Shown here piece after piece: positions 41,634-48,831 of a stretch of DNA of 63,840 nt; the first letter of the stretch is position 1, and each line of letters opens with the position of its first letter. The DNA lies in the NCBI GenBank assembly GCA_947254205.1, contig CAMYCE010000003.1:1-63840 (forward strand). Direction: 5' to 3'. This DNA is from an uncultured Prevotellaceae bacterium (GTDB taxonomy: Bacteria; Bacteroidota; Bacteroidia; Bacteroidales; Muribaculaceae). Made by a program: the position numbers and the translations under genes. The notes beneath the pieces were generated by a model. It had not been told where the DNA came from. It did no database searches and worked only from the letters and a program-made list of their open reading frames with translations.

Positions 41634-42515
41634 ATGGAGAAAAAAATATTTAAATACACACCACTGTGCTTCTTGCTCATTGCCACTCTCTCAAGTAGCT
41701 TGGCATGGGGGCTACACCGGCACCACACCAAAACACGAGTTGAACACACAAGGCTGCAGCAAGGAGGCACACAAAACCTCTTGCCAACAAAGGGACTCAC
41801 AACCTCGCCCTTGCTTGAGGTGAAGGTGCCCGCTCATGTGAGCAACCTGCGCATCAATCACACGGCCATAGTGGTATATTTCAACCGCGACTATCGCATT
41901 CCCAATTGTGTGATTTATGACTTTACGGCTACCGAGGCCGTGCAATGTGATGCTCCGGGGGCTGAGCGACGCAAGCATTATCGCTTTGAACCCGATCCTG
42001 CCACCGGTGCAAGCCCTCAGTGGAGCGACTATCGCCGATCGGGCTATGATCGTGGGCACATGGCACCTGCCATGGACATGAAGTGGAACCGCACAGTGAT
42101 GACCGAAGCTTTCTACATGACCAACATTTGTCCGCAAAACCATAACCTCAATGGTGGCGTGTGGCGAGTGATGGAAGAGAAAATTCATCGTTGGGCCAAG
42201 CGCGACAAGCGTCTCATTATTGCCACAGGCCCCATACTGGGACATGACATGAAGATGATAGGCCCCAAGCACAACATTGCAGTGCCCAAAGCATTCTATA
42301 AGGTGGTATATGCCCCTGGTCAGGGTCGTGCCATCGCTTTTGTCTACAACAATGAAACCGACACGGGACGTGGCTCGTTGCGCAGTCATGCCGTGAGCGT
42401 CGACTATGTGGAACGTTCAACGGGACTCGACTTTTTCTCGGCGTTGCCACTCAAGGTGCAGGCCTCATTTGAAAAGCACAGCAATTATGACCAATGGGAG
42501 CCTAAAAAACGCTAA
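41634..42515 (+). CDS. DNA/RNA non-specific endonuclease (NUC1 family), secreted
   Basis: A 293-residue paralogue of the preceding gene. It has a signal peptide (residues 1-25, ending SLAWG), the canonical catalytic motif YDRGHMAPAMDM (139-142, H142) and the metal ligand N164 (MTNICPQ). Shared segments with the neighbour include IPNC, MTN[IV]CPQ, ATGPIL/VTGPIL and HNIAVPKAF/HIAVPRHF, so the two arose by tandem duplication. Its last codons overlap the mnmE promoter. Confidence 0.92.
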   Translation: MEKKIFKYTPLCFLLIATLSSSLAWGLHRHHTKTRVEHTRLQQGGTQNLLPTKGLTTSPLLEVKVPAHVSNLRINHTAIVVYFNRDYRIPNCVIYDFTATEAVQCDAPGAERRKHYRFEPDPATGASPQWSDYRRSGYDRGHMAPAMDMKWNRTVMTEAFYMTNICPQNHNLNGGVWRVMEEKIHRWAKRDKRLIIATGPILGHDMKMIGPKHNIAVPKAFYKVVYAPGQGRAIAFVYNNETDTGRGSLRSHAVSVDYVERSTGLDFFSALPLKVQASFEKHSNYDQWEPKKR

Positions 42516-42520
42516 CTTTG
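42513..42520 (+). promoter_or_regulatory. Bacteroidetes -7 box TAACTTTG (mnmE)
   Basis: A TAnnTTTG match overlapping the nuclease stop codon, 92 bases upstream of the mnmE ATG at 42612. Confidence 0.5.
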
Positions 42521-42611
42521 TGACAAGTGAAAATGAAAAAGAAAAAAATCAATCACATATTAGGCACAAGCACATTACATTTTTTTAAAGGCATAAAAAA
42601 ACACATTGACA

Positions 42612-44003
42612 ATGAACGAAGCAAGAATAAACATGACTGGCGACACTATAGTGGCAGTGAGCACTCCCCACGGCATGGGAGGCATAGCAGTGGTGAGGGT
42701 GAGCGGCGACAAGGCTATCGACATGGTCGAGAGTCGCTGGCAAGGTGCGCCCATCGCCTCGATGAAGAGCCACACCGTGCACTTGGGCCATGTGCTCGAC
42801 ACCACAGGCGAGTTGCTCGACGAGGTGGTGCTCACACTCTTCAAGGGCCCCAACTCATTCACGGGCGAAGATGTGGTGGAAATTGCCTGCCACGGGTCGA
42901 TGTGGATTCAATGCCAAATCGTGACCACACTCATCGATGCCGGTTGCCGTGCAGCCACAGGGGGCGAGTTCACCCGGCGAGCTTTTGCCAATGGCAAAAT
43001 CGACCTTTCGCAAGCCGAGGCCATTGCCGACGTGATTGCCTCATCGAGCCGTGCCAATCATCGTGTGGCAATGAACCAAATGCGCGGAGCCTTTAGCCGT
43101 GAATTGGCGAGCCTGCGCAGTCAATTGTTGCAATTTGTGTCGCTCATAGAATTGGAACTCGACTTTAGCGAAGAAGACGTGAATTTTGCCGACCGTGGCA
43201 AGCTCATCGACTTGGCCACCTCAATACACACCGTCATAGCTCGCCTTGCCGGCAGCTACCGCGACGGCAATGCCATTAAAAACGGTCTGCCTGTAGCCAT
43301 CATTGGAGCTACCAATGCCGGAAAATCGACCTTGCTCAATGCTCTCCTGCACGACGACAAAGCACTGGTGAGCGAGATTAGGGGTACCACACGCGATGTG
43401 ATTGAAGACACCATCGTGATCGAGGGCACGCTATTTCGATTTATCGACACGGCAGGCATTCGCGAGGCACAAGACCAAATCGAGGAAATGGGCATTGAAC
43501 GCACCTTCAAGAAACTTGCCGAAGCCCAACTGGTGTTGTGGGTGATCGACCCAACCGAGCCTCTCGACCACATCAAGGCCTTTGAAGCACACATCAAGCC
43601 ACATCTCGCCGACAAGCAACTCATCACCGTGGTCAACAAACTCGACCTGCTCGCCCCTCCCATGCAAGCCCGGTTGCAAGCCACGCTCAACAACCCCATC
43701 TTCATCTCGGCACGCGAGGGGCTGCACATCAATAGCCTGCAACAACGCATCACCTCGGCAGCCGCTCTGCCACAATTGAGCGACGACGCCCTTGTCGTGA
43801 CCAACGCACGCCACTATGAAGCCCTCACAAGAGCCGATGTGGCTCTCACACGCAGCATCGAGGGCTTGCAAGCCGGCCTCAGTGGCGACTTGGTGAGCCA
43901 AGACATACGCGAGTGCATGCACTATCTGGGCGAAATCACCGGCGAAATCACCACCACCCACATCCTCACCGAAATCTTCACCCACTTCTGCATCGGCAAG
44001 TAA
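42612..44003 (+). CDS. mnmE: tRNA uridine-5-carboxymethylaminomethyl(34) synthesis GTPase MnmE
   Basis: A 463-residue GTPase which with MnmG modifies U34 of tRNAs, including the tRNA-Lys(UUU) type encoded 3 kb away. The N-terminal tetrahydrofolate-binding domain starts DTIVAVSTPHGMGGIAVVR. The inserted G domain has the P-loop GATNAGKST (about 225-233), DTAG and NKLD, and the C-terminus ends CIGK, whose Cys is catalytic. The ATG at 42612 is preferred over TTG at 42606. A terminator follows at 44047. Confidence 0.95.
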   Translation: MNEARINMTGDTIVAVSTPHGMGGIAVVRVSGDKAIDMVESRWQGAPIASMKSHTVHLGHVLDTTGELLDEVVLTLFKGPNSFTGEDVVEIACHGSMWIQCQIVTTLIDAGCRAATGGEFTRRAFANGKIDLSQAEAIADVIASSSRANHRVAMNQMRGAFSRELASLRSQLLQFVSLIELELDFSEEDVNFADRGKLIDLATSIHTVIARLAGSYRDGNAIKNGLPVAIIGATNAGKSTLLNALLHDDKALVSEIRGTTRDVIEDTIVIEGTLFRFIDTAGIREAQDQIEEMGIERTFKKLAEAQLVLWVIDPTEPLDHIKAFEAHIKPHLADKQLITVVNKLDLLAPPMQARLQATLNNPIFISAREGLHINSLQQRITSAAALPQLSDDALVVTNARHYEALTRADVALTRSIEGLQAGLSGDLVSQDIRECMHYLGEITGEITTTHILTEIFTHFCIGK

Positions 44004-44046
44004 GTGGTGATTACCAACGATTAGCATATATCATCAACGATTATTA

Positions 44047-44076
44047 AGGCGTTCATTTTGAGCGCCTTTCTTTTTA
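44047..44076 (+). terminator. Terminator after mnmE
   Basis: AAGGCG (44047-44052) pairs with CGCCTT (44064-44069), followed by TCTTTTT. It lies 43 bases past the mnmE stop. The region 44080-44310 beyond it shows no feature. Confidence 0.75.
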
Positions 44077-44314
44077 GCCTTATAAGCGATGGTTATCGTT
44101 TATAGGGCTTTTTCAGCTCATTTTTGTACAGCATTTGTTGCTCGCTTGTTACTCTCCGATTTTAGGTCGGAAAGGTCGTGGAGAAAGTTGACTATGGTTG
44201 ACTATGATTTACGATAGTTGAACAAAATGGAGAAATAACAAGATAAATAAACCTCTAAAAGTAACGAATATGGCAACAAGTAAAATCGAATAACTAAACA
44301 AATGATTACAATAA

Positions 44315-44360
44315 ATCATAAATTGGAACTATACAAATACGTATGGATCCAATTTATGAT
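44315..44360. repeat. 13-bp inverted repeat at the left edge of the AT-rich patch
   Basis: ATCATAAATTGGA (44315-44327) and its exact complement (44348-44360) flank 20 bases. The repeat lies just past the stop of the 91-residue gene and could be its terminator (only a weak T run follows) or an element end. Confidence 0.5.
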
Positions 44361-44368
44361 TATTTAGG

Positions 44369-44644
44369 CTACTCCATTGATTCCCTAATAATCCGTAGAG
44401 TTTCTTTTTTGTACCCCTTACGGTCATATTCCATGCCTCTGCACATCCAACAACTACACGGAGTTCCAGTAGTCTTGTAAACTTGCGCCCATTTCTCTTT
44501 AGCCAACTCAAACCAATGAGGATGTTCATAATGACTTCCATCCTCACGGATGATACAATGCCCGTAAGCAGCATAAAGAATCATGCGAGCCTTAAATACA
44601 CGTGCCATTTGTTGGCGTCTCCAAAATTTGTTTCTTTTGTCCAT
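44369..44644 (-). CDS. Small conserved Bacteroidales protein with CxCxxC motif (91 aa)
   Basis: A basic 91-residue protein with C63-S-C65-W-M-C68 in the motif TGTPCSCWMCRG, followed by a basic helical tail. I recall short proteins of this type scattered in Bacteroidales genomes, often near variable regions, but no function is known to me. The Cys cluster suggests a metal site. It lies 76 bases downstream of the HipT-like gene. Base composition is lower in GC than the surrounding genome, like the Hip module. Confidence 0.65.
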   Translation of the reverse strand: MDKRNKFWRRQQMARVFKARMILYAAYGHCIIREDGSHYEHPHWFELAKEKWAQVYKTTGTPCSCWMCRGMEYDRKGYKKETLRIIRESME

Positions 44645-44720
44645 CGTCTCTTTCTATTAAAGTTAGGATGAACAATGATGTTACTTTTGAAAAACCTAAT
44701 GTATCCATAATATTGTATAT

Positions 44721-45671
44721 TTATCGTTTTGTAGCATTTGTGGAAAGCCTCTCAACTCGTTCCTTCAACAATTCGCCATACTTTTCCTTTAATTCAGCAC
44801 TAAGAAAAGAACTTTGAATGACTGCCTCAAACTTAGGCAATAGCTTGATATACTTATTTATCAGTCGTTCTACAATCACATTCTCTATATCCAAAGTGAC
44901 TGCTGATTTGATAAAATCTTCCCTTTGAAGCTTTTTCTTACGCCCGTTCAAGGTCAATGCCAGTTCTTCATCATCCTTTGGATTGATAATAGCTGCATTC
45001 AGCAAATCGTAAGCAGGAGTCAAACGTATCTTATCCGCTGCTTCATACAAAGAGAAATTTTTCAAGTGCATATCGTTATTTCCTGTCAGCCAAGAAAAAA
45101 GTACCAGCTCAAAGAAATTGGTAACATCCATTTTAGGCAAAGACGAATACTTCAAAACAGCCTTGCCGATACGCTCATAGCTGCTCTTGTATTTATGCTC
45201 CGTTTGCCTTTCCGTCAATTGGCACATATCTTCCATCGCAATCTTCTCTCCGGCAGGAGTCCTGTCAATTCGGCGAGTAAGATAGCACAGCGAATCATCT
45301 GCCATTCTCATCAACGTGTGAGGAACCACCTCTATACGTGCAACCTCCGCAAGGTGCATGGTCAAATCCTCTACCTCCGGCATCATTTCATATTGCGAGG
45401 TCTGTGGTTTACAGATATAACCTCCCCACAGTCCAACAATGGTCAATCGTTTGCTGCCCTCATGTTCATTCAGATGCAAGGACAATTTAGGCTGGACACC
45501 AGTCAAAGAGGTTTGGTCTTGAATAATCTGCAGTGCAAGCTGATCTAATTGCTCTGTCGTATAATCAAGGACAGGCAATGTTGTTGTCCCAAAGAACTTC
45601 TTTATACAAGCCGTGTGCATATCCTTTTCCCCCTTTAGGAGAGGACGATAACAATACAGACAATTACACAT
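44721..45671 (-). CDS. HipT-like serine/threonine kinase toxin (HipA C-terminal)
   Basis: A 316-residue HipA-fold kinase without the usual N-terminal subdomain. A short CxxC-rich start (C2, C4, C7) precedes the kinase. The Gly-rich loop TSLTGVQPKLS (54-64) holds Ser/Thr at the usual autophosphorylation position. The catalytic GNNDMHLKNFSL has D200 and N205, and the metal motif is TPAYDLLN (D222). HipA/HipT kinases phosphorylate aminoacyl-tRNA synthetases and stop growth. The start overlaps the HipS-like gene by eight bases. It is last in hipB-hipS-hipT. Confidence 0.87.
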   Translation of the reverse strand: MCNCLYCYRPLLKGEKDMHTACIKKFFGTTTLPVLDYTTEQLDQLALQIIQDQTSLTGVQPKLSLHLNEHEGSKRLTIVGLWGGYICKPQTSQYEMMPEVEDLTMHLAEVARIEVVPHTLMRMADDSLCYLTRRIDRTPAGEKIAMEDMCQLTERQTEHKYKSSYERIGKAVLKYSSLPKMDVTNFFELVLFSWLTGNNDMHLKNFSLYEAADKIRLTPAYDLLNAAIINPKDDEELALTLNGRKKKLQREDFIKSAVTLDIENVIVERLINKYIKLLPKFEAVIQSSFLSAELKEKYGELLKERVERLSTNATKR

Positions 45672-46002
45672 GGCTCACCTCCTTTTCATCCACAGGAACA
45701 ACACTTACCGCTCCGATACAATCTTTACAACAGGTCATGAGCAACGACATTCGGTCAAGAATACTGATGTCTGTATTCCGCAATGCAACATCCAACAGCC
45801 ATCCTTCAGGAATCAAACCATCGAAAAACGGGAATAGTACAGAACTAGTATAAATCGCTTCCTGTAAAGGCAATGTCAGACTGACAGCCTTTGCCGTTTC
45901 CAAAGAGAGATATTCCGGCAAATAACGAAACTCATATCCTGCATCGTTTTCCGTAAGAATCCCTGCCAATTGGTCTTTGTAAAATATATGAGCTTGCCTC
46001 AT
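45664..46002 (-). CDS. HipS-like protein (stand-alone HipA N-terminal subdomain)
   Basis: A 112-residue protein equal to the N-terminal subdomain of HipA (DUF/Couple_hipA type), with the marker LFPFFDGLIPEGWLL (about 56-70). In full-length HipA this is fused to the kinase; here it is a separate gene. In the E. coli HipBST system the analogous HipS is the antitoxin that inhibits HipT. It overlaps hipB by four bases and hipT by eight. Confidence 0.85.
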   Translation of the reverse strand: MRQAHIFYKDQLAGILTENDAGYEFRYLPEYLSLETAKAVSLTLPLQEAIYTSSVLFPFFDGLIPEGWLLDVALRNTDISILDRMSLLMTCCKDCIGAVSVVPVDEKEVSHV

Positions 46003-46211
46003 TGATTATCAGTTTTAGAAGTTGCAACCATTTCATAATTGAAGAAGTCAAGAAGCTGATTCACCTTATCAAGACGCAGCGTTTCCTTCCCTTGTTCGAG
46101 GTCTCGCACAAAGCGCAATCCGACCCCCGACTTCAACGAAAGTTCTTCTTGCGTCAGGTTATACTGCTTTCGCAACATCTTGACCGTAATAGAAAGATTG
46201 TTCATAAACAT
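45999..46211 (-). CDS. HipB-like XRE-family DNA-binding protein
   Basis: A 70-residue helix-turn-helix protein (SITVKMLRKQYNLTQEELSLKSGVGLRFVRDLE). It would repress the operon by binding operators upstream. Candidate TATACC/GGTATA half-sites lie at 46217-46224 and 46258-46279. It is first in the operon; the -7 box is at 46242-46235. Confidence 0.88.
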   Translation of the reverse strand: MFMNNLSITVKMLRKQYNLTQEELSLKSGVGLRFVRDLEQGKETLRLDKVNQLLDFFNYEMVATSKTDNQ

Positions 46212-46234
46212 TCAACTTTATACCTTTTCGGGTG

Positions 46235-46242
46235 CAAAGTTA
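46235..46242 (-). promoter_or_regulatory. Bacteroidetes -7 box TAACTTTG (hip operon)
   Basis: A TAnnTTTG match on the minus strand, 24 bases upstream of hipB. It lies between two candidate HipB half-site regions. Confidence 0.6.
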
Positions 46243-46257
46243 ATATAAATATCTCAC

Positions 46258-46279
46258 ATTATACCATAAGAGGTATAAT
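46258..46279. promoter_or_regulatory. Candidate HipB operator
   Basis: A perfect inverted repeat ATTATACC-N6-GGTATAAT. A single half-site TTTATACC lies at 46217-46224 and a related AAGGTATGAT at 46311-46320. The form resembles the known hip operator pattern TATCC-N8-GGATA. The remainder of 46330-46770 contains an orphan TACCTTTG box at 46484-46491 and no gene I can support. Confidence 0.55.
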
Positions 46280-46772
46280 TTATTTCATTATCAGCATTAT
46301 TATATCAGATAAGGTATGATATAGCAAGATTCAAAACCACAAATTAAAGTATACATGCACTGCTCTACACTTTTTCAAGTGAATAATTCAGTTTTGCTAC
46401 ACTTTTTCCAATGAATCAAATATTTCATTGTACCTGACTAATAAAAATTCCACCGCAAACCACAGAAATCCCAAGAAAACCACTACCTTTGTATTCAGCA
46501 AGCGTTCTGTAACATCCATGCGGAAATACCCTATCAATCAACACGTTGAATCTGATAGCGGACATTCCTCAAAATGGCTGAAAGAAGGCGGTACAACACG
46601 TATATGCAAAGCTGTGAAATACAGCACATTGCATTTGTCCCCACATTCTGTGTACTTGTAAAAACAGAGGTTGTACCGATTAAAATGAATAGTCGCTGAT
46701 AATCAGCGATGTAAATATGTTGCATCGGCAAGTAGGAAGGGATATTTCTTTTTGTTTAAGGCGCGAAATTGC

Positions 46773-46780
46773 TAACTTTG
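46773..46780 (+). promoter_or_regulatory. Bacteroidetes -7 box TAACTTTG (ABC operon)
   Basis: A TAnnTTTG match 37 bases upstream of the ABC ATPase ATG at 46817. Confidence 0.55.
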
Positions 46781-46816
46781 TGGCTCGAAGTGTGCTATGA
46801 TTAAGTTGAGATACAC

Positions 46817-47461
46817 ATGCAAGAAATAAGATTACAGGGTTGTCTGCCTGCCGTTTTTGCAGGGCGTGACGACGACAACAGCGAAGTGTGGCTTCGCAAT
46901 ATAGCCTTTGAGCGTGGCAAGCACTATTTGATTTCGGCCGAGAGTGGCACGGGCAAGTCGTCGCTGTGTGCCTATCTCTATGGCTACCGTGTCGACTATT
47001 CGGGCGAGTTCTCGTTTGATGGTCGCGACATCAGGCAGTTATCGGTGGCCGAGTGGTGCGAGGTGCGCAAGCATCACCTTGCCTACTTGCCACAGGAATT
47101 GCGCTTGTTTCCCGAACTCACTGCTCTCGAAAACGTGTTGCTCAAAAACCGTCTCACTCATCACAAGAGCGAGCAGGAAATTGTGAGCTATTTTGAGCAA
47201 CTTGGCATTCCCGAAAAAGTGAACAGCCTTGTGGGCAAGCTCTCGATAGGGCAACAGCAGCGTGTGGCCATCATACGCACCCTGTGCCAGCCTGCCGATT
47301 TTTTTGTGCTTGATGAGCCGGTGAGCCATCTCGACGAGGCCAACAATGCCATTGTGGCGGCTCTTGTCACAGCCGAGGCCTCCCGCCAAGGGGCAGGCAT
47401 TATTTCGACCTCGGTGGGCAATAATGTGAAAATTCAAGTCGACAAGGAGTTTAAACTATGA
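46817..47461 (+). CDS. ABC transporter ATP-binding protein (LolD/MacB-type)
   Basis: A 214-residue ATPase. Walker A is AESGTGKSSL (about 42-51, with Ala in place of the first Gly), the Q-loop LPQELRLFPELTALENVLL, the signature LSIGQQQR, Walker B FFVLDEPVSHLD, and a C-terminal H-loop region that lacks the usual His (IISTSVGNN). The gene overlaps the permease by four bases. The pair looks like a type VII ABC (MacB/LolCDE/FtsEX) system that transmits ATP-driven movement across the membrane rather than classic import. Confidence 0.88.
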   Translation: MQEIRLQGCLPAVFAGRDDDNSEVWLRNIAFERGKHYLISAESGTGKSSLCAYLYGYRVDYSGEFSFDGRDIRQLSVAEWCEVRKHHLAYLPQELRLFPELTALENVLLKNRLTHHKSEQEIVSYFEQLGIPEKVNSLVGKLSIGQQQRVAIIRTLCQPADFFVLDEPVSHLDEANNAIVAALVTAEASRQGAGIISTSVGNNVKIQVDKEFKL

Positions 47462-48645
47462 AAAGAGGATTGATGTGGAAATTGTTGCGCAGCCACATGA
47501 GCAAGTCGCAACTGGTGGGTTTCTCGTTGGCCAATCTCATTGGCTTGATGATTGTGGTGCTTGCTGTGCAGTTCTACAACGACGTGTTGCCCGTGTTCAA
47601 CGACCAAGAGAGTTTCATCAGCAAAGACTATCTCATTGTCACGCGCAACATCACCAGTGCAGGCGCCATGATGGGCAATACCTCGCAATTTAGCGATGCC
47701 GATATCGCCGATATTGAGCGTCAGCCTTGGTGCCGCAAGGTGGGGCGGTTTGTGAGTAGCGAGTTTGGAGTCACTGCCAGCATAGGGCAGGGGAGCATGA
47801 TGCGCACCCAGCTCTTTTTTGAATCAATCCCCTCGGAGTTTATTGATGTCGACCCTACTTGGACTTTCGACCCCTCTCACCCCCAAGTGCCGGTTATCAT
47901 GAGTCGCGACTATCTCTCGCTCTACAACTTTGGCTATGCTTCAACCCAAGGGTTGCCAAAAATAAGCGAGGGCAATGCCACAAGCGTGCCCATTGCTTTC
48001 ACCTTTAATGGTAATGGCAAGAGCGAAACCATGATGGGGCGCATTGTGGGCTTTTCGAGCCGACTCAACACCATTGTGGTGCCTGCCGAGTTTATGCAGT
48101 GGGCCAACAGCCGCTATGGCAAGGGCGGAGTCTCGCCTACCCAACGGCTCATTGTTGAGGTGAATCGCCCGGGCGACCCCCACATTCACGACTACATGAG
48201 TGCACACCGCTATGTGGTGGCTGGCGACAAAATGGAGAGTGGCAAGGCCTATTATTTTCTCACCCTCATCATCACTATTGTGATTATTGTGGGCATTATC
48301 ATCAGCCTGCTCTCATTTTTTGTGCTCATGCTCAGCATCTACCTGCTGTTGCAAAAAAACACTAAGAAGTTGCAAGACCTGCTCATGCTGGGCTACTCGC
48401 CTGTTGAGGTGTCACGCCCCTATGTGAAAATGGTGGTCTACATCAACCTTGTGGTGCTCATGTTGGCCATTGTGGGCATGTTGCTGGCGCGCGTGTCCTA
48501 CATGCGTGTGTTGAGCGACTTGGGCACGCAGGGGGGCAGCATTGTGCCCGCTATTGCTGTTGCCTCCGGCATCATGGCATGCATCACCATGGGCAATGTG
48601 GTGGCCATTAAGCGCAAAATTGCTTCTCTCTGGATTCAGGGTTAA
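47458..48645 (+). CDS. FtsX-like ABC permease (MacB/LolC type)
   Basis: A 395-residue permease with the type VII layout: TM1 at about 20-40, a periplasmic domain of about 220 residues (41-262), then three helices (about 265-300, 323-345, 360-382). It is cotranscribed with its ATPase through a four-base overlap. It could move lipoproteins, peptides or drugs, or regulate an envelope enzyme. An outer-membrane barrel protein gene follows 186 bases downstream, but the partnership is unproven. Confidence 0.88.
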   Translation: MKRGLMWKLLRSHMSKSQLVGFSLANLIGLMIVVLAVQFYNDVLPVFNDQESFISKDYLIVTRNITSAGAMMGNTSQFSDADIADIERQPWCRKVGRFVSSEFGVTASIGQGSMMRTQLFFESIPSEFIDVDPTWTFDPSHPQVPVIMSRDYLSLYNFGYASTQGLPKISEGNATSVPIAFTFNGNGKSETMMGRIVGFSSRLNTIVVPAEFMQWANSRYGKGGVSPTQRLIVEVNRPGDPHIHDYMSAHRYVVAGDKMESGKAYYFLTLIITIVIIVGIIISLLSFFVLMLSIYLLLQKNTKKLQDLLMLGYSPVEVSRPYVKMVVYINLVVLMLAIVGMLLARVSYMRVLSDLGTQGGSIVPAIAVASGIMACITMGNVVAIKRKIASLWIQG

Positions 48646-48831
48646 CTGGTAGCCTTTGCCCATCTTATTGGGTTAACGAGTGTTAAAAAATGGGGGGGGT
48701 GAAAAAATTGCGACAGGGTTGAAACTTTTTGGGTAGTTTTAGCGTCTATATAACAACAAGAGCGAAGAACCATGGCTTTGAGCCATGTGATTGACCTCCT
48801 AAAACGATTATAAACCCAATTAAAAATAGCA

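Noticed and set aside
46428..46661. 77-codon open frame downstream of an orphan TACCTTTG box
   Set aside because: The composition of the translation is not protein-like and no domain is visible; the box may be chance in AT-rich DNA.
46817..48645. FtsE/FtsX
   Set aside because: The permease has a long periplasmic domain and the ATPase lacks FtsE-specific features; MacB/LolCDE type is the safer call.
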